Positions 8,100 to 15,799 of a stretch of DNA of 54,581 nt are shown here, one piece after another. Below the pieces are notes generated by a model. That model saw only the letters and a list, made by a program, of their open reading frames with translations, was not told the DNA's origin and made no database searches. Source of the DNA: Deltaproteobacteria bacterium (lineage in GTDB: Bacteria; Desulfobacterota; Binatia; UBA9968); the NCBI GenBank assembly GCA_009379725.1, contig WHTF01000012.1, positions 1 to 54,581 on the forward strand. The letters run 5' to 3'. Both the position numbers and the translations under genes were made by a program. Each line of letters begins with the position of its first letter. Within the stretch, counting starts at the first letter, position 1.

Positions 8100-9047
8100 A
8101 TGCGTCAAATAGCTCTGCTCGCCAGCGATTCCTCTCACCTGCCGCTTCTTACCGTATTCAAGGAATCGGGTGTCACGCAAAAGTATGGTTTTGAAATTGA
8201 GCTCGATGTGGTCGGTGGAGCGAAAGCGCCAACGATGGCGCATCGCACGAGCCTGATCTTTGCAGGCGAGATCGATTTCGTCAGCGGATTGCATCACGAG
8301 ACCTATCGGGCTCGAAGTCGAGGAGACAAGCGGCTCGTCTACCTGGCGCAGACTCAAAACCGGTGGGATGACCGTCTCGTCGCCGCACCCGAGATTGATG
8401 GAGTCCAGGATCTCCGCGGACGCAAAATCGTATGCCATTCCAAGGCGCCTTGCGTCGTCGGCAACTTTACGACCATTCTTAAACAGTTCGGTTTTCGCGA
8501 TGATGAGATCCGCATAGCGCCTATCGAGAGCATGGCGGCGGACCGGCGGAATTACGTGGACAAAGTGGTGGCCGGCGAGGCCAGCGCCGCGCTGGTGGAT
8601 ATGCCTTTTGACCTGTACGGAAAAAACTCGGGACTAAAAATTATCGACCTGCCGGACCGTCCGGTGATTCACAACACGACCATCTTGACCACGACCGGCT
8701 ATATTCGAGAGAACAGAGAGAACGTTATCGGGTTTCTAAAAGCGCTGATAGAGACGATCCACTTCTTCAAGACGCAGCCGGCGAAGGTGGTGAGTATTCT
8801 GCAAAAAAACTTGGCCGGGTATTATATGTTGAACGAGGAACAATACTATCGACACTTGCAGACGGAATGGGCAAAGCTGCTCTTAATCAAACCTTACCCG
8901 CTCCCTGCGGCAATACAAAATGTCTATGAGCTGGACGTGGCAAAGGATCCCAACATGGCTCGGGTAGCCCCACTTGAACCGTGGGATCTGCACTACCTGA
9001 GAGAGATTGATGATAGCGGCTTTATCGACGAACTCTACGGAGCTTGA
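8100..9047 (+). CDS. NMT1/THI5-like protein without signal peptide (1)
   Basis: A 315-residue protein with the binding-protein fold signature but no export signal: it begins directly with the first strand, RQIALLASDS. Its close relative at 35270-36208 is likewise signal-less. Both share VSGxHHxxY, AQ(T/S)xNxW, LQDL(R/K)G(R/K)K, an AIQNV segment and a C-terminal LHYxxEIDDSG(F/Y)I. The paired histidines (H64, H65) are conserved between the two. In eukaryotes the related THI5 proteins are cytosolic enzymes of thiamine pyrimidine synthesis, so an enzymatic or sensory role is possible. The fungal cysteine-rich motif is not present. It may alternatively be a transport protein exported in an unusual way. 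It follows a UbiD gene by 24 bp. Confidence 0.85.
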   Translation: MRQIALLASDSSHLPLLTVFKESGVTQKYGFEIELDVVGGAKAPTMAHRTSLIFAGEIDFVSGLHHETYRARSRGDKRLVYLAQTQNRWDDRLVAAPEIDGVQDLRGRKIVCHSKAPCVVGNFTTILKQFGFRDDEIRIAPIESMAADRRNYVDKVVAGEASAALVDMPFDLYGKNSGLKIIDLPDRPVIHNTTILTTTGYIRENRENVIGFLKALIETIHFFKTQPAKVVSILQKNLAGYYMLNEEQYYRHLQTEWAKLLLIKPYPLPAAIQNVYELDVAKDPNMARVAPLEPWDLHYLREIDDSGFIDELYGA

Positions 9048-9287
9048 ACTCCGGATCGAGCGAGCCGCCTATTCGAGAAGATCCTCAGGTTTCACAGTGC
9101 GAATCTCTGGGTTTTTTGCTCCCAGATCGTCTAACACGGTTTTCATTCCCGCTAAGCTGGCTCCAGTCCCCAAGATTTTAAAGCCATTAACGAGGTGTCA
9201 ATTTAAAAGTATTTAATACAGGCTTTAATTTTTCTTGAGGAAAAATGATTGACTGAACTCACTGAGCGAAGGTAACTATAAGCAATC

Positions 9288-10139
9288 GTGAAAAAGATCG
9301 TCGTCACCGGCGGTAGTGGGCGATTGGGGCAGCTCGTCATTCACGAACTGTTGTCCCATGACTACCGGGTGCTGTCTTTGGACAGAGTGCCGCCCGCGGC
9401 GAATTTGTGCCCGAGTTGGATCGCCGACTTGCGCAGCTCGGGTCATCTCTATGAAGCTCTCACCAACGCATACGGGGTGGTGCACCTGGGCGCTTATCAA
9501 GCGCCGGGCCTGGCGCCGGATGCGGAGATCTTCGGCAACAATGTGACGGCGAGCTATAACGTGCTCAAAGCGGCCGGCGATCTCGGAGTTAAAAAAGTTG
9601 TCATCGCGTCGAGCACCGCGGCGTTCGGATTTATCTATGCGCAAAAGCCCTTCTTGCCGGAATATTTGCCACTGGATGAAAAGCATCCGTCCAGACCGCA
9701 GGACCCCTACGGCTTGTCGAAAGTCGTCGGCGAGCAGATCGCCGGCAGCATAGTGACCACGCATTCGGAGATGACGATCTGTAGCCTGCGTCTTCCCGGG
9801 GTCAACTTCGATCCGAACTATGGGTTGCTTCGCGAGCGTTGGAAAAATCCCGGCGCGCGCGCCAACACTTCATGGGCGTACATCGACGCCCGCGATGCGG
9901 CAACGGCGTGCCGGTTGGCGCTGCAGGTTGAATTTACCGGCCATGAAGTCATGATCGTCGCGGCGCCGACCAGCAGTATGAGAGAGCCGACGGCCGAGCT
10001 CGTTGCCAAATATCTCGACAAACGCATTCCGACGGCGCCGGGTTTGACCGGCAACTGGAGCGGCGTCGATTCGACCAAGGCCAACAAACTTTTAGGCTTC
10101 AAGGCCGAGCACGTGTGGGAGAATTATTTGAAAGTTTAG
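9288..10139 (+). CDS. NAD(P)-dependent epimerase/dehydratase (extended SDR), paralogue
   Basis: A 283-residue extended SDR with TGGSGRLG at residues 7-14, S109 in ASST and the catalytic pair Y141/K145 in YGLSK. It is a paralogue of the SDR at 540-1424 and keeps the same downstream neighbour type, a UbiD decarboxylase. The start is a GTG at 9288. The 240-bp gap upstream contains no gene I can recognise and may hold a promoter. A cytoplasmic oxidoreductase or epimerase role is expected, with unknown substrate. Confidence 0.9.
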   Translation: MKKIVVTGGSGRLGQLVIHELLSHDYRVLSLDRVPPAANLCPSWIADLRSSGHLYEALTNAYGVVHLGAYQAPGLAPDAEIFGNNVTASYNVLKAAGDLGVKKVVIASSTAAFGFIYAQKPFLPEYLPLDEKHPSRPQDPYGLSKVVGEQIAGSIVTTHSEMTICSLRLPGVNFDPNYGLLRERWKNPGARANTSWAYIDARDAATACRLALQVEFTGHEVMIVAAPTSSMREPTAELVAKYLDKRIPTAPGLTGNWSGVDSTKANKLLGFKAEHVWENYLKV

Positions 10140-10199
10140 CGCGCGCCGAGTGAAGAACTTATGAGCAACGACCCGAAGCTTGCTGAAAAAGTCTGGTTA

Positions 10200-10304
10200 C
10201 AGGCTGCTCAAAAAGACCTCAGAGGCAAGGCGTGCGAAAATCCGACGAGCGGAAGCGAGGCGATTGAGCGCAACGAAGCATATGAGGCTTTTTCAGCAGC
10301 CTGC
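10200..10304 (+). mobile_element. MITE-like element with terminal inverted repeats, copy 2
   Basis: A 105-bp unit bounded by CAGGCTGCTCAAAAAG (10200-10215) and CTTTTTCAGCAGCCTG (10288-10303). It shares its interior with copy 1 at 4472-4600 but lacks that copy's central ~24 bases. A further half-end, TTGCTGAAAAAGTC, lies just upstream at about 10180. The element sits directly before a UbiD start and artificially extends that reading frame upstream. No coding capacity is visible. Confidence 0.6.
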
Positions 10305-10326
10305 GAGAACGCAGCAAGGATCGATA

Positions 10327-11985
10327 ATGGCTTATTACAAAAATCTTTCTGAATATGTGCAGGTCCTCGAACGAGAGGGGCTGCTTTTTAGGGTGAAGAA
10401 ACCCATCAACAAGGATACCGAGATGCACCCGCTGGTGCGCTGGCAGTTTCGCGGCTTGGACGAGCAGCAGAGGAAGGCTTTTTACTTCGAGGAGATCTAC
10501 GACTCCAAAGGTAAAAAGTACGACATCCCGGTTTTGATCGGCGGGCTTGCAGCTTCGCAGAGGATCTATGCACTCGGGCTTATGTGTAAAGAGGGCGAGG
10601 TCGAAGCGATCTGGACCCAAGCGTTGGAAAAGCCCATCGAGCCGATACTTGTCAAAGAAGGTCCGGTTCAGGAAGTCGTCTATCAAGGCGAGGAGCTGAT
10701 CCGTTGCGGCGGCCTGTACAAACTGCCGATCCCGATCTCCACGCCCGGCTTTGATAACGCGCCTTATCTAACGGCCGGTTGCTGGATCACCAAGGATCCC
10801 GATACCGGCGTCAGGAATATGGGCGTCTACCGCGGCCAAATCAAAGGCCCGCTCAAGACCGGCATCATGTGGGGGAGCCTCAAGCACACGGCGATTCATT
10901 GGGAGAAATGTAACGAAAGGGGAATTCCTCTGGATGCGGCCATCGTCCTCGGCGGCCCTCCGTGCATTACCTATGCGGCGGTTCAGCCGGTCCCCTATGG
11001 CGTCGACGAAGTGGCTCTGGCGGGAGGTCTGGCGCGCGGTCCCCTGGAAATGGTCCGGTGCAAGACCGTCGATCTCGAAGTGCCGGCGCACGCCGACATC
11101 GTCATTGAAGGAAAAATTCCCTCGGACTATCTGGAACCCGACGGCCCGTTCGGCGAGGCGCACGGCTATCTCGACCCCGGCGACCTGAACGGGGTCTTTG
11201 AAGTCACCTGCATCACGCACAAGAGAAATCCCATTTATGTTTCGATGATCAGCCAACTGACGCCGAGCGAATCGAGCAAGATCAAGCAATCCGCCTACGA
11301 AACTCTGGCATTGAACCACTTGATTAAAAACGTCGGCGTCGCCGCGCGCCGCGTGGCGCTGTACGAGGATCTGCTCAACCGGCAGGTGGCGGTCATTCAA
11401 ATCAAGAAAGAAAAACCCGATGACACCTGGCGCGCTCTGGAAGGACTGCTGCCGTCGCGGGTGATTCACAAAATTATCGTCTGCGTCGACGAAGATATCG
11501 ACCCGCACGATGCCCAGTCGCTGCTATGGGCCATGGCCAACCGCTGCCAGCCGCACCGGGACATGAAAATCGTGCCGAACCGGCCGCTGCCTTGGAACCC
11601 GATCCGCTATGTCGCCGACGGCGAGCACTATGATGTGACCGATTCGACGTTGCTGGTCGATGCTACGTTGAAAGCGCCATTTCCGCCGGTAGCTCTGCCG
11701 AAGCGGCCGTTTATGGAACGGGCGCGGGAAATCTGGGACGAGTTAGGTTTGCCGAAATTGAATCCACGCCCGCCGTGGTCCGGTTATTCGCTCGGCATGT
11801 GGCCAGACGAAGCGGTCATCCAGGCCGATAACGCGGTCGCCGGCAATCACAGTCAAAATGCCGAGTATAGTTCCAGGAAGGGAATCAAAGTGCCGAAAGG
11901 CGCGAAGTTTATGGATCTCAAGAAAAAATATCTCGCCGACGAGCTTGCGGAACTGAAAAAACATGCCGGCAAGAAAGATAAGTAA
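10327..11985 (+). CDS. UbiD-family decarboxylase 3, long form
   Basis: A 552-residue UbiD homologue, about 70-100 residues longer than its two paralogues because of a basic C-terminal tail. Motif residues are N164 and R169 in NMGVYR, H187 (or H191) near SLKHTAIH, E228 before ALAGGL, and E277 in GPFGE. The position usually Glu in EGPFGE is Asp here (D272), which may tune the active site. I chose the ATG at 10327 because AAGGA lies 6 bp upstream and the conserved UbiD N-terminus begins there. The open frame extends further upstream only into the MITE-like repeat. Long UbiDs of this kind include hydroxybenzoate- and gallate-type decarboxylases, but the substrate is unknown. Confidence 0.92.
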   Translation: MAYYKNLSEYVQVLEREGLLFRVKKPINKDTEMHPLVRWQFRGLDEQQRKAFYFEEIYDSKGKKYDIPVLIGGLAASQRIYALGLMCKEGEVEAIWTQALEKPIEPILVKEGPVQEVVYQGEELIRCGGLYKLPIPISTPGFDNAPYLTAGCWITKDPDTGVRNMGVYRGQIKGPLKTGIMWGSLKHTAIHWEKCNERGIPLDAAIVLGGPPCITYAAVQPVPYGVDEVALAGGLARGPLEMVRCKTVDLEVPAHADIVIEGKIPSDYLEPDGPFGEAHGYLDPGDLNGVFEVTCITHKRNPIYVSMISQLTPSESSKIKQSAYETLALNHLIKNVGVAARRVALYEDLLNRQVAVIQIKKEKPDDTWRALEGLLPSRVIHKIIVCVDEDIDPHDAQSLLWAMANRCQPHRDMKIVPNRPLPWNPIRYVADGEHYDVTDSTLLVDATLKAPFPPVALPKRPFMERAREIWDELGLPKLNPRPPWSGYSLGMWPDEAVIQADNAVAGNHSQNAEYSSRKGIKVPKGAKFMDLKKKYLADELAELKKHAGKKDK

Positions 11986-12067
11986 GGCGGAGCAACGGGG
12001 GATGTGGCTCGGTGTCAAACTGCCAAGAAGAAGGTAGTGGTTCAAATCGGTTATAACGACGGCTTAT

Positions 12068-12093
12068 GTAGGGTCAGGCCTCCGTGCCTGCCC
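12068..12093 (+). repeat. REP-like palindrome (GTAGGGTCAGGCCTCCGTGC type)
   Basis: An imperfect inverted repeat pairs GGGTCAGGC with GCCTGCCC and lies 18 bp before the next gene start. It resembles the TAGGGGC-type palindromes at 31097 and 41876. It is likely a dispersed intergenic repeat, though it could form a hairpin in the leader RNA. Confidence 0.45.
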
Positions 12094-12110
12094 GTGGGAG
12101 TATGCAATCT

Positions 12111-13115
12111 ATGAAATTAGCAAAAGTGATTATCTGGGCAGTGGCGCTGTCGAGCCTCTGGAGTCCGGCGGGCGCTGACGCTCAGTCGAGGAAGATCAAG
12201 GTCGGTTACAGTTCCGATGCGCCCGGGTCGCTCGTGACCTGGCTGGCCAAGGAGACCGGCATTTTTGCGAAAAACGGACTGGATGCCGAACTGATCCGGA
12301 CTCGGACCACCATCGGAGTCATGGCTCTGCTTTCGCGGGAGCTGGATTTTATCCAGGCTTCGGGTCCGGTCGTGATTGAAAGCAATCTCAGAGGTTCGGA
12401 TCTGGTCTACGTTGCCGGCGGTATGGCAACGCTGGATTTTATTTTCATGAGCCAGCCGGAAATTAAATCAGCCGAGATGCTCAAGGGTGGAGTCATCGGG
12501 CTGGCGTCGATTCGCGGCGCATCGTTGGTGGCCACGGAGTTCGCCCTGCAAAAACTCGGCTTGAAATCAAAGGACGTCAAATTCATCGTCGTCGGCGGCA
12601 CCCCGGAGCGGCTGATCTCCCTGCGCAATAAACTTTTGCAGGCTACCCTGCTCAGTCCTCCGACAAGCATCGTCGCGGAACGAGAGGGGTTTACCGCCCT
12701 GGCCGACATCGGCGCGTTGGGGCTGCCGTTTCTGCACAACGGCATTGCGACTTCGCGCCGCTTTATCCAAGACAACCCGGATACGGTAAAACGCTACGTC
12801 AAATCTCAGATCGATGCGGTTCATCTGATGAAGAGCGATCGCAAGACCAGCGTCACGGTGCTGGCCAAGTATCTGCGGCAGACCAGCGACCGGGCGATTC
12901 TCGAAAGAAGTTACGACCTCTCGGCCACCGATCAAAAGTATCCGCGCAAGCAGTATCCGACCTTGGCGGGAATTCAGACCGTGCTCGACGCCATAGCCGA
13001 CGAGAATCCCAAGGCCAAGTCCGTGCGGCCGGAGCATTTTGTCGATGCCCGCTTCCTTAAAGAGCTCGACGACAGCGGTTACATCGATGGTCTTTACAAA
13101 GGAAAGGCAAAGTAA
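12111..13115 (+). CDS. ABC transporter substrate-binding protein, NMT1/THI5-like
   Basis: A 334-residue secreted binding protein. The signal peptide (KLAKVIIWAVALSSLW core, probable cleavage after GADAQ) is followed by the KIKVGYSSDAPGS strand. The ATG at 12111 is preferred because GGGAG lies 10 bp upstream; an in-frame ATG at 12102 and GTG at 12084 are too close to or upstream of that site. The C-terminus ends in ELDDSGYIDGLYKG, a tail shared with other binding proteins in this window. It lies 2 bp before the first TPP-decarboxylase alpha gene, so the operon reads binding protein, alpha, beta. That suggests uptake of a 2-oxo acid or its precursor, which is an inference from position only. 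Confidence 0.9.
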   Translation: MKLAKVIIWAVALSSLWSPAGADAQSRKIKVGYSSDAPGSLVTWLAKETGIFAKNGLDAELIRTRTTIGVMALLSRELDFIQASGPVVIESNLRGSDLVYVAGGMATLDFIFMSQPEIKSAEMLKGGVIGLASIRGASLVATEFALQKLGLKSKDVKFIVVGGTPERLISLRNKLLQATLLSPPTSIVAEREGFTALADIGALGLPFLHNGIATSRRFIQDNPDTVKRYVKSQIDAVHLMKSDRKTSVTVLAKYLRQTSDRAILERSYDLSATDQKYPRKQYPTLAGIQTVLDAIADENPKAKSVRPEHFVDARFLKELDDSGYIDGLYKGKAK

Positions 13116-13117
13116 GG

Positions 13118-13624
13118 ATGGATGAAAATCTCGCCCAGGGCCTCGTGCACGGTTTGCGCGCGGCGGGAGTCGACTTCATTACTTATTTGCCCGAGACCCG
13201 GCTGAGCCAGATCCTGCCGCTCCTGCAAAACGATAGTTCTTTTCAACTGGTGCCGGTCGGCAGCGAGGCCGAAGGTGTGTCGATCGCCGCCGGGGCCGCC
13301 CTCGGCGGCAAGGTGGTTGCGAGTTACATGGAAGGAACCGGGGTCTATGTTTCCTGCTACAACATTTTGACCGTTGGCGTGCGTTACGGCGTCCCGATGT
13401 TGCTCCTGGTCAGTTATGTCGGCAGTTTCGAAGACCACCGCAACAGCTTTCTTTATGTCCAGAGAGGTATCAAGCTGATCCCCCAGCTCGAAGCTCTCGA
13501 TGTCCAGTACCAGGTGATACGAAATGGCGAAAGGCTCGAAGGCAAAGTCAAAGGCGCGGTGCGCATGATGAACGCGCTCAAACAGCCGGTGGCTTTACTC
13601 TTCACAGAGGATTTTACCTTATGA
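13118..13624 (+). CDS. TPP-dependent decarboxylase alpha subunit (sulfopyruvate/phosphonopyruvate decarboxylase-like), copy 1
   Basis: A 168-residue protein corresponding to the pyrimidine-binding (Pyr) domain of thiamine-diphosphate enzymes, in the size class of ComD. The SEAEG motif (residues 49-53) supplies the conserved glutamate that activates the cofactor. The stretch from GAALGGK to MEGTGVYVSCYN resembles the MQNSGLGN region of ComD. It needs the PP-domain partner encoded just downstream with a 4-bp ATGA overlap (13621-13624). Together they should form an alpha2beta2 or alpha4beta4 decarboxylase of a 2-oxo acid. The exact acid cannot be inferred; sulfopyruvate and phosphonopyruvate are only the best-known family substrates. 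Confidence 0.88.
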   Translation: MDENLAQGLVHGLRAAGVDFITYLPETRLSQILPLLQNDSSFQLVPVGSEAEGVSIAAGAALGGKVVASYMEGTGVYVSCYNILTVGVRYGVPMLLLVSYVGSFEDHRNSFLYVQRGIKLIPQLEALDVQYQVIRNGERLEGKVKGAVRMMNALKQPVALLFTEDFTL

Positions 13625-14220
13625 TTCGTTATGAATGCTTCGAATGGCTGGCGCCGCTCATGACCGACCAACTCGTGGTCACGTCTTTGAGCGGACAGAG
13701 AGTGGAATGGGGGCACCTCTCCAAGCGGGAGGCGGACCTCAACCTGGGCTCGATGGGCAATGCTCTCGCCGTGGGCATCGGGCTCGCCCTGGCGCTGCCG
13801 CAGCGCAAAGTTTTTGTCTTCGAGTCCGACGGCAGTGTTCTCCTTTCTCTGTTCAACCTGCCCACCCTGGCCAATCTGAACCCGCCCAATATGGCGGTAT
13901 TCGTTTTCGACAACCAGGCCTACAGCGGCACGAGAATCAGCTACCCGAGCGCGACGGCGGGCAAGACCGACCTGGCGGCGGTGGCCAAAGGATCGGGTAT
14001 CGAGCATTCGGTGACGGTGTCGGCGTTGGCGGATTTTAAGAAAGAAGCGACGGCGGCTCTTCACGACGGCGGCTTGCGCTTCGTTGTCTGCAAAATAGAA
14101 GAGAGCGTCGGCCACCGCAACATCACGCGGAGCGATGTGGATCTGTTGGAGACCAAGTACCGGTTTGTGCGCTATCTGGAACGCACCGAAGGTAAACCGA
14201 TCTTTCAGGGACGCGGATAG
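13621..14220 (+). CDS. TPP-dependent decarboxylase beta subunit, copy 1
   Basis: A 199-residue diphosphate-binding (PP) domain. The TPP/Mg signature is ESDGS at residues 68-72 followed 26 residues later by DNQ (97-99), matching the GDG-x(24-27)-N pattern with Ser in place of the first Gly. The conserved opening MIRYEC and the GSMG loop recur in the two other beta copies at 17425 and 21824. It overlaps its alpha gene by 4 bp, so subunits are made in equal amounts. The following gene is a second alpha subunit 7 bp downstream, with no beta of its own. Confidence 0.88.
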   Translation: MIRYECFEWLAPLMTDQLVVTSLSGQRVEWGHLSKREADLNLGSMGNALAVGIGLALALPQRKVFVFESDGSVLLSLFNLPTLANLNPPNMAVFVFDNQAYSGTRISYPSATAGKTDLAAVAKGSGIEHSVTVSALADFKKEATAALHDGGLRFVVCKIEESVGHRNITRSDVDLLETKYRFVRYLERTEGKPIFQGRG

Positions 14221-14227
14221 AGCCATC

Positions 14228-14740
14228 ATGAAGGCCGAGCTTGCAAACAGAATGGTGGTTGCACTAAAAAATTCGGGAATCGACTTCATCAGTCATGTGC
14301 CCGAGACCCGATTGAGCGAAATGCTGCCGCTGCTGAAAGCCGACGATACGTTCATGCTGGTGCCGGTGGCGAGCGAAGCGGAGGCCGTGGGAATTGCAGC
14401 GGGCGCCGCTTTGGCGGGTAAACGCGCGGCGGTGTACATGGAGGGGACCGGAGTTTTCGTATCCGCCTACAATCTGTTGACTGTGGGGATTCGCTACGGC
14501 GTGCCGATGCTGCTTCTGGTAAGCTACATCGGCAGCGTGGAGGATCAGAGAAACACGTTTCTTTATTCCCAGTACGGGTGTCGCATGATTCCTCAGCTGG
14601 AGGCTCTGGGTATCGAATATCGGATCATCGAAGACGGCGGAAATATCGGTGCTAAGGTAAGCAATGCCGTGCGCGCGATGCATGCGTTGAAGCAGCCGGT
14701 TGCGCTCTTGTTTACCGGGGAGTTTACTGAGGCGCAATGA
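14228..14740 (+). CDS. TPP-dependent decarboxylase alpha subunit, copy 2 (no beta partner)
   Basis: A 170-residue Pyr-domain protein, like copy 1, with SEAEA, GAALAGK and MEGTGVFVSAYN motifs. I place the start at the ATG at 14228, which begins the conserved N-terminus (KAELANRMV); the frame runs upstream only through the preceding beta gene. Unlike the other three alpha genes it is followed by a binding-protein gene and not by a beta gene. It may share the beta subunit encoded just upstream, giving two alternative alpha specificities for one beta. It could also be a remnant of a lost alpha-beta pair. The motifs look intact. Confidence 0.85.
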   Translation: MKAELANRMVVALKNSGIDFISHVPETRLSEMLPLLKADDTFMLVPVASEAEAVGIAAGAALAGKRAAVYMEGTGVFVSAYNLLTVGIRYGVPMLLLVSYIGSVEDQRNTFLYSQYGCRMIPQLEALGIEYRIIEDGGNIGAKVSNAVRAMHALKQPVALLFTGEFTEAQ

Positions 14741-14768
14741 ATCACGTTGGAAAGGAGTATAAGTTGTT

Positions 14769-15752
14769 ATGAGAGCCCGAACCAAGGCAAGGACGATTTT
14801 TTTCCTATGCGCCATCGAGGTACTCGCGCTTGGGTTTTCTCTGAGTTCGGCGCAGGCGCAAAAAATACGTATCGCGGTCTCGAATCCCGATATGTCTTTT
14901 CTCAGCGGCGGTGTCGCTAAATTCAAAGGATTTTTCGCGGAAGAAGGACTCGAAGCGGAGCTCATCCAGATGAACGCCAACGTATCGGTGGCCGCTCTGG
15001 CCTCCGGCAATATCGACTATAATTTGATTTTGCAATCGGTAGTGACGGCGAATCTTCGCGGTCTGCCGCTTAAAGTTGCCGGCATTTTAATCGAGCGTCC
15101 CAATCACGCGATAGTGGTTCACCCGAGTATCCAAAAGTTTGCCGAGCTCAAGGGCAAGAAGATCGCGATCAGCTCCTTTGGCTCTCTGGTCGACATCCTG
15201 GCGCGGTTAACGTCGGTGCACTTTAAACTGGATCCCAAAAACGACATCCAGTTCGTGGCAGCGGGCAGCAGCTCGGCGCGGGTCGCGCAGCTTCAAAGCG
15301 GGGTGGTTCAGGCGGCATTCGTCACTCCTCCGGGAAATTTAAGAGCCGAAGCCGCGGGCTTCAAGACCTTGTTGAGCGTCGGCGATCTGTTTGCTTTCCC
15401 GGTCAATGGGATCGGCGTTCATGAACAGAAGCTCAAGAACAATCGCGACGAAGTAAAGAAGGTCACCCGCGCTCTGCTGAGGGCTAACCGGTTTATTCTC
15501 GATAATCCCAAGGGCGCCATCAAGATATTATCGCAGTGGGGCCGATCGACACCCGAGGTGGCGGAAGAGGCCTACCAATTCAGCGCTAAAAACTATAGTC
15601 GTAATCTCCTGGTATCGAAGCCGACGCTTGAAAAGGTTCTCGAGAGCACGCGTTGGAACGTCGAATCCAAAAAGAACGTCACAATCGAGGACGTCTTCGA
15701 GTTGAGCCTGGTGCGCGAGATCTTGAAGGAAATGGGCGAAACGCCGAAGTAG
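14769..15752 (+). CDS. ABC transporter substrate-binding protein, NMT1/THI5-like
   Basis: A 327-residue secreted binding protein. The signal peptide has a basic start (RARTKAR), a hydrophobic core and probable cleavage after SSAQA. The mature part begins QKIRIAVSNPD and contains the ELKGKKIAI hinge segment and a VTPPGNLRA loop, equivalent to the SPPTN loop of its paralogues. AAAGGAG lies about 12 bp before the ATG. It lies between a partnerless decarboxylase alpha gene and another binding protein. No permease is adjacent. The ligand is unknown. Confidence 0.9.
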   Translation: MRARTKARTIFFLCAIEVLALGFSLSSAQAQKIRIAVSNPDMSFLSGGVAKFKGFFAEEGLEAELIQMNANVSVAALASGNIDYNLILQSVVTANLRGLPLKVAGILIERPNHAIVVHPSIQKFAELKGKKIAISSFGSLVDILARLTSVHFKLDPKNDIQFVAAGSSSARVAQLQSGVVQAAFVTPPGNLRAEAAGFKTLLSVGDLFAFPVNGIGVHEQKLKNNRDEVKKVTRALLRANRFILDNPKGAIKILSQWGRSTPEVAEEAYQFSAKNYSRNLLVSKPTLEKVLESTRWNVESKKNVTIEDVFELSLVREILKEMGETPK

Positions 15753-15799
15753 ATCAATTGCGTGACAATGACAATTACAAAGGAGCCTATGCCAAGGCA

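Noticed and set aside
10180-10326. N-terminal extension of the long UbiD
   Set aside because: The extension is translated from the MITE-like repeat; the ribosome site and conserved N-terminus support the start at 10327.
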